DNA from: Agarophyton chilense
Taxonomy: Eukaryota; Rhodophyta; Florideophyceae; Gracilariales; Gracilariaceae
Direction of reading: 5' to 3'
Assembly (NCBI GenBank): GCA_030374765.1
Contig: JARGXX010000002.1
Location: 1,240,001 to 1,304,000, forward strand
Length of the DNA: 64,000 bases
The notes under the pieces are model-generated. The model made no database searches. It worked only from the letters and a program-made list of their open reading frames with translations, and had not been told where the DNA came from. A program made the position numbers and the translations under genes. Positions 10,830 through 22,682 of the stretch are shown here, in pieces (within the stretch, counting starts at the first letter, position 1; each line of letters opens with the position of its first letter).

Positions 10830-11830
10830 GTTAGAGTGAGTCACTTCTGGCGCCTGTGGTGTGAAGGATAAAGTGAGGTGGGTGTGTGTGGAGGTGCGGC
10901 AGAACTGAGAAAAAGAGGCGCAGCAGTGCGGCGGGATGCGGAGAGAAGAGTGCTGTAAAAAGGAGAATGGTCTGTGGAGGAACGGGGAAGGGGGAGTGCG
11001 ACAGTAGTGAGAAAAGGATGCGACGGTGTGAAGGTGTGGCGTAAAGAAATATGCCTTTTGTTGTGGATGGGTGACGGCACCCCGCGGCGGCGCAGCGGTC
11101 CGGCAGTACGAAGATGCGGCATGAAAGAGAAATGGGGACGAGGGGTGTTTGGCGGTGCAGTGCAATTGGAAACTAAGGGTGTGACGGTAAGGAGGAACAA
11201 AGAAGGGGGGTACGGCGGGTTGGCGGAAGAGGAAAGCGCAGTGCTGAAGCGCATGAAAAGCAAAAAACGGCGTCGTGACAACGGCGGCGGAAGGGGAAAA
11301 TGAAGGTGCGGTGGTGCACCGAAAGAGAGAAGAACGATGAGGTGGTGCGAAGATGAAAAGAACGATACAAATAGGGTTCCCTGACACACTGGAAGGAAAG
11401 GGGAAGTGTTGCAATGTAAGGGAGGGAAAAAGTGAAAGTGCGCCGGTGCGTCAAAAGAGAAAAGTATGATGCGGTTGTGCGGTTGTCCAGGGGTGCGGTG
11501 ATAAGGTGGTGCATTGGTGAGTTGGTGCCGTGGTGCGAAAGAGTGGAGGTGTTAAGGTGCGGAGGTGAAGGAAAAATGTCGAAAAAGAGGCGCTGGGGTT
11601 CTGAGAGAGAGACGGGGCGGTGCGGAAATGCGAAGGAAGAAAAGGGAATTTGCGGCGTTGCGGCAAAAGATAGAAGAAAGGGACTTCGATTCGGCGATTT
11701 GGCCGAAGAAATAGGCTGGGTACGGCGGTACAGCGGTGCGACGGGGTGGGTTGGGGTGGGATGTTGAGGGAATGCCGTTTGTGGGGTGGACTGTTGAGGG
11801 AGCAGGCCGGAACGGTCAGGTTGTGTACGC
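10830..11830. repeat. Strand-asymmetric degenerate G/A-rich repeat tract
   Basis: The plus strand is almost devoid of C-runs and repeats variants of GGTGCGG/CGGTGCG spaced by purine blocks every few tens of bases. Long open frames on the minus strand here (Pro/Ser/His/Thr-rich) follow from this composition and are not supported as genes. It looks like a degraded minisatellite. Confidence 0.4.
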
Positions 11831-12148
11831 AAAAATGTAACATGGTCCTTGCAGTGCGCTCGAGCAGAGAAATGCGATACTTGTACACATTCATCAAGAT
11901 TACACCGATTTTTATTGTCTTTGTGTGTGCACATTTTGTGTTTTTCTGTTTTCAGGAAGCGAACAGTAAAAGCAATGTTTAAAATCATAGTTTGATTGTT
12001 TGCATCATCCATAGAAGTATGATGGTTGCCGTTTTTTTGGAATTCTATTGGTAAAAGAAGCACCATTCGTTTTTATGGTACTATTGACAGTTTCTTCAAA
12101 AGTGTTGTAAATCTTTACATGATTAACAGGGTTAACACAAGAGAAAGA

Positions 12149-12180
12149 GGCCTTCGGCCGCAGGCGGCGCTGCGCGCCGC
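12149..12180. repeat. Paired GC-rich hairpins
   Basis: GGCC-TTC-GGCC at 12149-12159 is followed by GCGGCGC-TGC-GCGCCGC at 12164-12180, two adjacent perfect stems. They resemble the GC palindromes in the tandem units 150-550 bases downstream. Confidence 0.5.
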
Positions 12181-12312
12181 GGTCGTTCTGCTCGACTATT
12201 TCGTTTCTATGAAGCTTATTATACTATGCTTGAGCTTTTAGTAGCGTTTGTAGCTCTAAGCGTAGCCTTTTGCAGAGATATAAGGCCAAGCTTGCTGAAG
12301 ATTCTATTATTG

Positions 12313-12730
12313 ACAGTCTCGACGTACAGTGATGGATCATAGCAGGTTATCGGCTACTAGGAGCGCTGTGCCGTTTAGCATTAGCTGGTGCACGATATAT
12401 TAAAGATATATCTTGAAACGAGCTCTGAAATGTGTGGTGAGCTTGGTTAAGGACATTTTATTTTAAAAGCAATGGGGCAGTTGTAGCATATTATTCCGTT
12501 CAAACTGCCTCCGAAACTGTAACTTGCAGTGTCGACGTACAGGCACGGACTTAGCAACTTGACTGCCGCTAGCGGCGCTGTGCGCCTTAGCAGCGGCCGC
12601 GGCACGCACATATTTCCGTTTGAACTGGCGCCAATACTATAACTTGCAGTGTAGATTTCAAGTGACGGACTTTGCAACTTGACGGCCGCTAGCGGCGCTG
12701 CACGCCTTAGCAGCGGCCGCGGCACGCACA
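12313..12730. repeat. Three related ~90-120 bp repeat units with a perfect palindrome
   Basis: Two adjacent units, 12493-12610 and 12611-12730, share most of their sequence: ACTTGCAGTGT, then ACGGACTT, GCAACTTGAC, the 12-bp palindrome GCCGCTAGCGGC (12565-12576 and 12685-12696), GCCTTAGCAGCGGCCGCGG and CACGCACA. A more diverged unit is readable at about 12313-12400. They lie just beyond the 3' side of the Helitron helicase gene, so they could be subterminal Helitron DNA or an independent satellite. Confidence 0.65.
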
Positions 12731-12922
12731 GTGGCGCCCGATATCTCTTTGTAGCACGAGAATGCATTGGTTTCAAACTATCTTGGTGATTTGGCTTTTT
12801 ATGGCTCCGTGCGTCTCTAATCCGGAATGGGAAAAAGTTTGAAGATCAAAACAGGTTTACACGCAAACAAATAGAAAAGCATAACATTTTTTTTGGCTGA
12901 GTGTTTGAGCACTGATGCATAT

Positions 12923-15900
12923 CTACGTAGTGGTGTGAGGATTGCAAAACTCTATGGCCTCAGAAAGCACTGGATTGATTAGTGGAACTGGCATCGGATG
13001 TATCGTTTGTGGATTGTCAGGCGTAAGGCTAGAGTCGTGTAGTAACAACACATGCTCGTTCCTTCGCACTCGTGACAGCGCCACATACAGCTGACCTGCA
13101 CAGAAGAAATTTGATCGCACATCAACAACTAAACCGTTCAGAGTTCTGCCCTGTCCTTTGTGAACTGTTGCTGCAAATGCAAGTCGAATGGGGAACTATC
13201 TTCGAATCATAGGAATGTCTGCAAAGGAAAACTCAAAATCAATGCGATGCAGCACTTGTGACTCGATTACTTGACCGTTTTCGTTGAACCTTGCCACATG
13301 CATCGTAAACTGATCCACACGAACTACGACAAACATTTTTCCATTTACCAACATTGGATGCAGAACGTTTCGAACAACCATCACAGGAACACCAATTTTG
13401 AGGCACAGGTTGTGTGGAGGGATACCAGTAGGAGCATATTCATAGGCAAACTCAGGCACAATAGTGTCCGAAATATCCGACTCGGCAGTCTGCGCTCGAA
13501 GTGGCTGTACTGTAGTTGCGGATTGCAAAGTGATTTGCTCACCCGGAAAAAGATTCAGGGCAGCAGTATTGTGTTCATCCACCAAATGATTTGTGGATGC
13601 AATTATCATTTTGCTGAGATCTACATCTTCTTTGCGCCGCGTCGTGACCCACTTCCACACAAACGTAAATGCGGTTTGCATCACTCCAGTAGACTGCAGT
13701 GGAGGTGGTATAGTACTAGAGATGGTGTTGCGCGCAACGGCACGCAAAAAAGCCGCAAACCCTGGATCATCTTCTTGGCGAACTTGTTCTGTGAGATAAA
13801 GAACTTGCACAGAGGAATCTGTCCAGAGATTGCTTTTCCATGGCAGCTCGTTCAAAATGTTTGTATACACTTTTCGAACGTTCCCACCCGCCTCAGGCTC
13901 CATGTACGACTGAGGCACAACAGGAAGCAACTGTGAGTAATCGCCGGCGAACACTATAGACAGTCCACCGAAACATGGCGGTTGCGTTTGTGTTTGGGAA
14001 CTTCGCAAGTCTTTGAGTTGCACGTCCATGAGCTCAAACAACCTTCTGGAGAGCATCGAAACCTCGTCAAGTACGAGTAGCTGTAGATTGCGCAAAAGCT
14101 CCGCTCGTTGAGACCGAGGACCGTACTTGGACAACAGTGAAAGTTTTGTAGTAGTACTGTCTTTATCTCCCACACCCAAACCAAGCAGACTGTGCAATGC
14201 AATGTGCGACCTTCCTTGTAAAGGGATGCAGCGATTCCCGTTGTAGCTGTCCATTCAACTAGCATTCCTTTTGATTTACATATATCTCGCAACAAATTCA
14301 ACATATACATCTTTCCAGTTCCTGCAGATCCTTGTATAAAGAAAACGTTTCCAGGAGTGGTCAGACGATCTTGATCGAATCGCTGTCGGAGTTCTAAAGC
14401 ATTCAAAATCGTATCCAGGACGTGTTTTTGTGTTGGTTTCAATGTATTATACCTGGATTGCAGTGTGCTTGCATTTCGCACCACTGTTAATTGGCGAGTG
14501 ACTACTGCACGATCAGTCTCAGTTTGTTCCTCATTTTGATGGATATATTGAACAAAGAAGCTATGCTCACCGAGCAAACGGCCTCTATGGTGGTCAGATA
14601 TGCTAATAATTCGTCGATACATTTCCAGCTTTCGCTGTTGTTCATCCCCGGCGTGAATATCGCTGCAAAGAGCCTCCCAGTGATCAACAACCATTTTCTC
14701 TGCATCTGCGCCTTGCTGATACAGCGTGTCTACCAACCGCCGCATTTCAGATGAAGTGCTGTATATTTGAACTGCCTCTTCAAACGCAATGGCAAACTCG
14801 GTACCGTCACTGAGCAGCCCGCTTGCGATCGCTGCTTCCCGAAATGTGGAAAGCTGCTGTCCGTCAATGGTCCTCGCATCTTCGTAAGAACTTGAGGCGC
14901 GATTCATAAGTAATAAACGCAGTGAAAAAAGCTCTATTTCGGCAGGAACGACGGCTCGAATTCTGGCGACGCACTGATTCTCTTCTAACCTCTCCACGAC
15001 ATACATCGACGGATCATAATCGTCTCTCGGCACTTGAGTACTTTCTCCATCAAACTGCTTGAGTACACTAGTTGGGAGGGTTCGATACAGGCGCACCTTT
15101 TCATAGTAGGAGAGGTAATCAAGACTGGCATATGTCTCAGGTCTCTGAAAGTACCGTTCCAGTGTTGATGGCTGTGAAGCCGTGTGAATGTCATTAGGGC
15201 TGCGAAGAACAAAATTTCTCTCTCCCTCCAAATGTATTGCAAGTCGCTCCACAGTGGGCAGAATGGAGACGTGACAAAACTCAAAGATTCGCCAAGCAGC
15301 ATTCACGGCACCCACCACACGTGCCCGCATGTAGGCACGGATTTCATTCTGCACCACAGCTGGTTGTTGGATATCTGTACCCGATTCATTCCGGTTGCTA
15401 ACATTCAGAGCAACTTCTTGTGCTTTGGGCTGCTTAAAAGCATACTTCACGAGGTACGCTACCGCTCCTCCACCCTGCGTGCGCTCTACATTGATGTGTG
15501 AGCGGTACTTCTTAGTGAGTGTAGGATTGTATGGCACGATTTTGAGATCTTCTTCATTTCTTCTTCGGTAAACAACACGGTTTGTTCCTTCTTCGATGTA
15601 TGTTTCTTGGACAATCATTGTGCTATCGTACCCAAATCGGCAACGACCTGCACGATTACGACAATATGAAGAGTGGCGGTGGCGGTGCATAGATAAAACG
15701 AGGGCGCGCAGTTCGTCATCTTCCCCTGGACTTGGTACTTCGGCTCGAATCAGACTGTCAATGGCATCTACGTCTTCTATTACACCTCCTTTTAACCATA
15801 GCAGGATGTGATGGTGCGGTACGTTTCGTTCTTGAAACTCCAGCTTTGCTGCAAATCCCAAGCACTTGGACCCAAATAACTGTTCTGAATTCTTTTCGAG

Positions 15901-17764
15901 GTCTTTCACAATATCGTTGATGTACTGGTTGTAAACTCTGGCAATCAAGTCTGGGCGGTCAAACGGGCGTGGACGATTAGCTGGTGCTGTGAAAGCACTC
16001 CGATGAGTCGTATCCATGCCTAAACGCTTCACATCCGCTCGCCATACGTTCATTGTGACGGTGATGAATAGCGAAGGGGGTCCTTTTCTTGCCATAATCG
16101 CTTGCACATCCTGTCGTCTACTTTTCCAGTACTTCGAAGAGTTCACTGAGTCATCAGGAAGCAAAATGCGTCCCATAAGCCTGAATTGCGCGTCAGTCAT
16201 TCCGCCAGTCGATTGATTTTGCGCTTGAACGATTTCCGTCTCTTGAACTATGCGTGCTTGCTGCTGCCGTTTTAGGTATTGAAGTCGCATGTCTTCAATG
16301 TTCGTTTGTGTGCGAAGCAACCACATTTGCATTAATGGACCACTATTAAGCAAAAAGTTCTCTGAATACAGTCGACGCTTTTCATTTTGTGCCCAAGTAA
16401 GCTTCTAAAGATTCCACTGATCGAAACCGAGCCCTAAGCTTTCTTGCGTACCATTTCGTGCTTGCAGATACAAACGCAGGTCAAAAGGTTTATGCTCGTC
16501 GCCATACGGGTACAGAAGGGGAAATGTATCTCTCTCTGCTAGCATAGAAGACGGTTTCAGCAATTTATACCGCACTCGGGGGTTGCTGTTTGAGTTTACT
16601 GCAGCCCCTGCTTGCTCCGTGTCGCCTGTGATAGCTGCGTGTTCTTCCGTAACTGTGCCCTTAGTCAACTGAGGCACCTGGGCCTCGACATGGTACAGAC
16701 CGCCTGGATCGACTACGAAGGTTCTCATCATGGATGGTCCAGCTCCAGGAGCATCTTCGGACATCGGACCTGCACCTACGTTGTCACCAGACACTGTTGC
16801 AGTTCTGGTGCCCTCATATCCGCGCACTATCACTCCCTCTTTCGCAGCTTGCGAGCTTACGTCAACCGTATTTTCTTCTTGTGCCTGCATTTGCTCCGTT
16901 GTCAGCATCGCTCGATACCGCTCTCGCACCACATCAGGTTTGGGCTGAATCACCTCGTAAAGTCTCGGAACCATGTGTTTCAAGTTGATGTCTTGGATAA
17001 ACGCTCGCAGGTTTGCTCGTGTATAGTGAGCAGGATCCAGAGAAGGAGGCCCTGCGCCCCAAAGAAAACAATACCGCGTGCTGCTCTGTCTGTGTGCCGG
17101 GAGAGCGAGTGCTGCAGTTCCTTCTAGTCTGAGAAACGAAGGGCCACATCCTGTGACATAGGACATGTCCATAAACGCTTGAGTGGTGGCAAAAAGCGTA
17201 TTCAAGTTTAAGGAGTTCGAGTGGAATGCTCTTGAACGGTATATGCTTCGTATTTCTTCATTAGTATGGCGTCTACGAAATGTGACCCCCCATCCTGAAT
17301 TTCGTTTCATGCCACAACAGACTCCATGTACCTCTTTTCCTAAAAGCACACACCCACACTACTTGCATGTATGAATTCGTAACGTCCAGTCTTCGTACGG
17401 ACACGAACCATAGGTGTGTGATAACTCACCGCATCTTCTGCATCTGCGGGTTCCTACGGTGGACAACGTCTCAAACTCAGGAATGTTTGCACGAGTGGCT
17501 GGATCAATCCATGCTTGAGCAGCATCGGAATCCCATGCGTAGTAAACGCGATACAATCCACGATCTGGACGTCCGGCAAACAGCATGACGGTCGAATGAA
17601 GCTCTTGGAGCGATTGTTGTTCTTCTGAATGAATAGCAAAAGTAGAAACCTGCTGAAGCTCTGACTCAGCGGATGGTGCGGGAGCTGGAGTGATTTCATC
17701 TTCTTCAACTTCCATCGGAGCAGGCATCTCTTCTTCGACATTAGCCCGAGGATGGTTTTCAGTG
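12923..17764 (-). pseudogene. Helitron Rep-helicase (RepHel), main part
   Basis: In order from 17764 downward: an acidic Pro-rich leader; a Cys/His cluster (RRCRRCGELSHTYGSC); the Helitron-like N-terminal domain (FPLLYPYGDEHKPF); the HUH Rep nuclease with SLFITVTMN, VPHHHILLWL (HUH) and the two-tyrosine motif YLVKYAFK; then an SF1/Pif1-type helicase with Walker A FIQGSAGTGK, Walker B LLVLDEVSML, motif III GGLSIVFAGDYSQLLPVV and motif VI GQLYVALSRVRR. TAG codons at 17359-17361 and 16405-16407 lie in one continuous frame. Frameshifts near 14240 and 13195-13200 separate the helicase blocks. The residue after the Walker A lysine is Met where Thr/Ser is usual. It is clearly a relic. Confidence 0.9.
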
Positions 17765-17769
17765 GTTCT

Positions 17770-18682
17770 TGTAGAGCAACGCCCAGTCAGAGGATACTTG
17801 AAGATGCAACTCATAGAATGAGGATTGAACCCTCCGAGGGTTATGATTATGATCCCCTCTAAGGTGTGCTGAGGTGGCACTGTTTTCTGGTTATATTTTG
17901 CCTATAAGGGAAAATTCGGATGGCCCATGGTTGGATTGGCCCCGTGATACACGTGGCTTAATTTTGACACCGAATTTCGGATATTTGTAGAACGTTGGAC
18001 TTTTGGGCCCTGACAGTTGGATCTCCACGTGTATGGCCCTGAGCAGGTGTGCACTACTGTAGAGTTTAGTTAGTGGGCCCTACTTAGGGAGATGAGATCT
18101 GACAGTCCGAAGCTCAGAGCAAATGGTAACCAAGGTTGGTCTTCGATACCTTTAGAGGTTCTTCGTCGCCATCGTTTCGGCCTTACAACCCGGAACGGGC
18201 TCTGGTTAGCAACGCCTGCGTAGGGACACGACTCCACTTGGAGAGTGCCCACGTTTGGGTTCCGTGCAACCACCCCCTTGGGACCGCTCAGACGACCTGC
18301 GTGCACGATACCCCGTGGGGGTTCTGCTTACTTGTTGCGTGCTTTTTGTGTTTCCTTTCGAGGAGAGGTTTTCGCCCCTGCATTGGGTTTCTTTTGTTGT
18401 TTCGCCCCTTTTCTGGTTCTCGGGTCCGGTGCCTGTTAGTGCCCGACCCTCGCCCCGTTTTTCCTCTTCGCCGGATTTTCCCCCATTCTTTGGGATACCC
18501 ATACCCATTCCCGATCCACGGTTTCTACCCCTCACCTCCGTCGGTACTGCCGGAATCCCCCGTGGGAGTTACACCCCACACTACGGGTGAAACGGAGGGC
18601 TCTGTCTCTGAGTCTGCCTCCCCCAGGGAGCAAGGCTTCGAACACCTTGAGAGCACTTCCCGTCGCCGGGTTTTGCTCCACA
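17770..18682 (+). repeat. 5' LTR
   Basis: Begins TGTAGAGCAACG and ends GCTCCACA. It matches the 3' copy almost end to end. Open frames inside it occur in both LTRs and are not treated as genes. Confidence 0.9.
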
Positions 18683-18909
18683 AGTGGTCTCCCGACTTAG
18701 AAGCCGTTCTCGAACTTTTGGGTTGGTCATCCACGTGTTGGAATATCTCCTGGAAGAGGAAGCACCGTCGTGAAGATTTGTTGTAGTGGTCTCCTTTGGA
18801 AAGGGTGGAATTGGTTTTTATTTTTGTTTTGTGTTACGTCATCCGTTCTTCGGGAATCTCGTGATCGAATTTCATCGTTACCCCGAATCGTCGGTGTCGT
18901 GTCTGCAGC

Positions 18910-20940
18910 ATGTCGCCGCCTACCCGTGGTTCCAGGACTGGATCGAACCGTCAAGCGGATTCAGTGCCCCCGGCCCTGCCTAGGCCGAGGAGCTCAATTC
19001 CCGAAGGTCGGAACGATTCCAGTATCGATCCGGACACTCGGAGAGCACCCTCAGTGGTTTCAGGTCCTCGAGAGGTCGTGGCTGTGGGCCCAGCTCCAGT
19101 GGTGGAGACCCCCTCAGCAGCACCCCGAAGTCGGGCCGACCCTGAATTACAGCGCCTGGAGACTCGAATCGATATCGCCAACGCGGCTCACATCGAGCTC
19201 CTTCAGGAGGTTACTACCCTCCGCCTCAAGGTGGAGGACGCCCAGGTGCGGGGAGTCGCTGATGACCTTCGTACCCTGAGGAGGGATGTGAACTCCCTTT
19301 TGGAAAGCTTTGGTACCCCTGGGGTCTTTATCCAGGAGTACCGGAGCCTCGTGGAGGAACACCGCGTGCAAGCGGAACGCTTCCGAGCTCGGCTGGACAC
19401 CCTCGAGGCCAGTATCCGTATGGACGGAGACATAGAAGCCTCGAAGGATAAACCCGACGTTTCGGAAGACGAAGAACACCGCTCCGCTAAACGGGACCGC
19501 CGCAAGTCAAAGAAGAGGGTTCACCTCCAAGAGGATTTATCGGATTCCGATCCCAATCGCTCGCCATCGAGTTCGTCCTCCGAATCTTCGGATAGTGAAG
19601 ATGAACGCCGGTCATCTCGGGCGACTCGGTCGAAGGCTACTTACACCTCTCAAGGGGCAATCCGTACCCGGAAGAAGGGTAGGAAACACCTTGGATTAAG
19701 GGAGCTGAAGCCGACGAATCCTCTCTATCGGAAGCTGCTATCATACCGCTATTACCGGTTGGATAACCCTTCGGGAGATCGAACATCCCGCGGAACGGGT
19801 AAGGTCAAGGACTACATCAAAAGGCTGAGCATCACCCTACAGAAGAGGGAGTTCACAGGAACAGACCCAATTCTGGTGCTCGATTTCCTTGCGAGGTTCG
19901 TCCAGGAGGCTGACATCCTCGGTATGAGTGAAGCGCAAGCGTATCTTGCATTACCCTATTTCTTAAAGGGGATGGCTGAAGACCAGTTCAACTCCGTCCG
20001 TGGATCATCCCGAGCCTCGGAAGGGGGAGTCACGTGCTGGCCCGAAGCGGTGCAGTACCTCTTGAGGTCATACGCTACTGGAAATGCGATTCAGGAAGCA
20101 ATCCTTGCATTAAGGGATACGCGGCAGAAGCCGATGGAAACTGAAACGGTGTATTCAACTCGCTTGAATAAAGCGTTTCACCGATGCGGGAATGTATTCC
20201 CCGCCTACGAGAGATGCTCCATGTTTGTGGATGGTTTGGACCCCTCGATAAGGGCATTGGTTGCCCGACATCGGGAAGAGAAGCGCAAGCTGACCTACTT
20301 GGAACTGGTTCAGTACGCCCAGGCTGAGGGGGATACTCTCTGTGCCCGGCAGAACCGAAAGAGTCGGCCGACAAGTGCACTCCTCGCTGATGAAGGTAAC
20401 TCGTCTTTGTCACTCGCAGGAGGCCCTGCCCCTGTGGGGGTCAATGATAACATTCACTTCATGAGAAGTAACCCCGAATCTATGGGTACGTCTGAGTTGC
20501 CGTCGACATCCGCTCCGACTACGGATGAAGACCCTGCGCTCTATACCCAAGGACGGAGGGTGCCAGCTGCATCGCTACCTTTTGCGAATACCGCTGCTCG
20601 GTTCTCTCGCCCCGGATGGAGGGATACAGCACCACGTCGCGTGGATTCACGTCCACAACCGAACCCGGAAGAGCTGATTTGCTATTTGTGTTACCTCCGT
20701 GGTCACAAAGCACCAGACTGCACATTTCCCCTGCGGGAGGGTTCACGAATTATCGCTCAGTACGAGGCTCTGACCCCTGAGGAGAAAGCTCGAGTCCCGA
20801 GTAGGTCCTATGAGGAACAAAGGATACTCCGAGCTCACCTTGCTGACAGGGATACAGAACTTGTACCCGCGAACGGGGAACAACCGGTCCCCTTCGAGGC
20901 AGCTGCATCGAATTCGGTGGGGTCCGCTTCGAAAAACTAA
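18910..20940 (+). CDS. LTR-element gag polyprotein (676 codons)
   Basis: A fossil-element capsid/nucleocapsid gene. The N-terminus is Pro/Arg/Ser-rich, followed by a predicted coiled coil (residues ~75-180), an acidic/basic disordered linker, a helical capsid-like region (residues ~270-490) and a CCHC zinc knuckle, CYLCYLRGHKAPDC, at residues ~591-604 (20680-20721). The knuckle spacing CX2CX4HX4C is that of Ty3/Gypsy and related gags. The frame looks whole. Confidence 0.75.
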   Translation: MSPPTRGSRTGSNRQADSVPPALPRPRSSIPEGRNDSSIDPDTRRAPSVVSGPREVVAVGPAPVVETPSAAPRSRADPELQRLETRIDIANAAHIELLQEVTTLRLKVEDAQVRGVADDLRTLRRDVNSLLESFGTPGVFIQEYRSLVEEHRVQAERFRARLDTLEASIRMDGDIEASKDKPDVSEDEEHRSAKRDRRKSKKRVHLQEDLSDSDPNRSPSSSSSESSDSEDERRSSRATRSKATYTSQGAIRTRKKGRKHLGLRELKPTNPLYRKLLSYRYYRLDNPSGDRTSRGTGKVKDYIKRLSITLQKREFTGTDPILVLDFLARFVQEADILGMSEAQAYLALPYFLKGMAEDQFNSVRGSSRASEGGVTCWPEAVQYLLRSYATGNAIQEAILALRDTRQKPMETETVYSTRLNKAFHRCGNVFPAYERCSMFVDGLDPSIRALVARHREEKRKLTYLELVQYAQAEGDTLCARQNRKSRPTSALLADEGNSSLSLAGGPAPVGVNDNIHFMRSNPESMGTSELPSTSAPTTDEDPALYTQGRRVPAASLPFANTAARFSRPGWRDTAPRRVDSRPQPNPEELICYLCYLRGHKAPDCTFPLREGSRIIAQYEALTPEEKARVPSRSYEEQRILRAHLADRDTELVPANGEQPVPFEAAASNSVGSASKN

Positions 20941-21618
20941 ACTTCGGATACTCCCGAACCTGGGCCCGCTCCCTCAAGGGCCCAGTCAACGAACTCTTAC
21001 AGAGTTACTCCCCCACCTGAGGTAATCAAGCCTCCTGGCTCTCCGCCTAAGGAGGGGGAGGAGGACCTAGTTCCTTTGCAGGACGATGTTTCGGCGTGAG
21101 CCAGTCGCCCTAACAGGGAATCTAGTTCTCACAGTGAGACGGCGAGCCCGACCGAGCCGGCGACAGAGAAGTCACAACCCTAGCGTATGGGTAGCGACAT
21201 CACCGCCGACCCAGCCGAGCACGACGTCAGAAAAGATGACGAAAACCCGCCTAGGGAGAGTCGTGTGGAGAACTCCGCACCCGGAACGCCTATAGAGCCG
21301 ACGATCACCCGCCGCCACGGAAGAGACACTGAGGTGCCGCACACTCAAACCCCGCTTTCTCGGGAACGAGTTGTGTCAGCGGACCCGCACGGGGAAGATC
21401 TCGACGACGAGGTTGACCAAATTTGGCTCTCTGTTATGGAATGGGAATAGGAACTCCTATGGAGACACTGGAACCCTCTGGAATGGGAAAGAAATGAGTG
21501 AGACCCGTCGGGGACAGCTGAGGAGAGTGCTAGCGCGTGCCGAAAGCGCCACCTCACATCCGCTTGCGGAGTGGCAACCGGCGCCCGCGCATTTATGTGG
21601 CACACCTCGAATGGCATC

Positions 21619-21716
21619 GAGCCAATCAAAAGGCTCTGACGACCAACCGTCGCGCAAACCGCCTCACTGAGCCAATCAAAAGGCTCTGACGACCAACCGT
21701 CGCGCAAACCGCCTTC
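21619..21716. repeat. Tandem duplication, 50-bp period, inside the LTR element
   Basis: Two nearly identical adjacent copies starting GAGCCAATCAAAAGGCTCTG at 21619 and 21669. Confidence 0.75.
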
Positions 21717-21999
21717 GTCGCACGGCGCGTTGCACAAGAGCAACCTTCGTCCCCGTAGCTCGGGTTGACGTTGAAGTCTTACCCCCCTGAGATTAGAGAC
21801 GCTACCGCGTCGCGGTTTCTAAACCGTCACAAAATCTAAGAACACCGTTGTTATCGGGAAGATCTCAGATTTAAGAAGAACCCAACACGGGGCCGTTTTG
21901 ACTCCGTAGACGGAAGTTACAACGTAGCCCACAGGCCACTCGGCGCCGTTTAGACGAAGTGCTGAGACCCGCTCGCAACACGGAAAAGAACCCACCGGG

Positions 22000-22245
22000 G
22001 TGTGTCTAGACCCTACGTTGACACCCTCAAGGGAACTAGAGCGTTCCAAGATGGAAGAGAAGCCCGAACAGGGAAAAGTGTACCCGCAGGAATTCGTTAT
22101 CGATCGCATCGTGCGTCACATCTACACCCCCGAGGGAGAAGTTCGCTACCAAGTCCGATGGTACGGATTCTCGCCTGATGAGGATACAGTGGAACCCATT
22201 GAGCACCTTCCGAGGTCTAATCCTATCACCGACGCGCTCGGGTAA
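22000..22245 (+). CDS. Chromodomain fragment of the LTR element
   Basis: The segment at about 22090-22221 encodes EFVIDRIVRHIYTPEGEVRY followed by QVRWYGFSPDEDTVEPIEHL, a classic chromodomain (aromatic positions and the W-x-G-(Y/F) core). Chromoviruses carry this fold at the integrase C-terminus, where it targets modified histone tails. Here it stands without a recognisable integrase core upstream. It assigns the element to the chromovirus side of Ty3/Gypsy. Confidence 0.75.
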   Translation: MCLDPTLTPSRELERSKMEEKPEQGKVYPQEFVIDRIVRHIYTPEGEVRYQVRWYGFSPDEDTVEPIEHLPRSNPITDALG

Positions 22246-22439
22246 CCTTGCCTCCAAATCTGGATCGTGCCCAAGTCGGGTAAGCCACCACGGGAACTGG
22301 TGTGGATGCGACCTCGAAGTGAGGAAGATGTTAGACCTCTGAAGAGGAATTGAGGAGAGTATCCCGAAGAACACGTATTGAGAGGGAATGTTTACTGGCC
22401 CTCGGCCTAGCGCCGTTAACCGGGGAACACAACACCGGT

Positions 22440-22625
22440 TATCGGGACAGTTTATAATGAAAAAGGAAAAGAAGACCCACGAAGTGGAGAAGAAGATTAA
22501 GAAGAAGATTGGACCCTAGGAAGGGAAGAAGATGAAGAAGAAGATGAAGAAGATCCTAAGAAGGAAGAAGAGAAGAAGTAGAAGTTAAGATCCTAGGAAG
22601 GAAGAAGAAAAGAAGTTATGCAAAT
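22440..22625 (+). repeat. GA-rich imperfect repeat tract in the LTR element
   Basis: AAGAAGAT and CCTAGGAAGGAAGAAGA variants recur across about 180 bases, giving an almost pure purine plus strand. Confidence 0.5.
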
Positions 22626-22682
22626 ATCAGAAGTTTACTATTGTCGCCAAGCTATGGACTCTACAATTGCCCGAAGGCGGAA

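Noticed and set aside
10776-12066. Long minus-strand Pro/Ser/His-rich frames
   Set aside because: They arise from the purine-biased repeat tract on the plus strand and show no domain.
12164-12180. GC hairpin as the definite Helitron 3' terminal hairpin
   Set aside because: No CTRR-type end follows at the expected distance on the minus strand.
18136-18786. Plus-strand open frame in the 5' LTR, with a near copy in the 3' LTR at 24028
   Set aside because: Present in both LTRs, spans the LTR boundary and has no recognisable domain; treated as LTR sequence.
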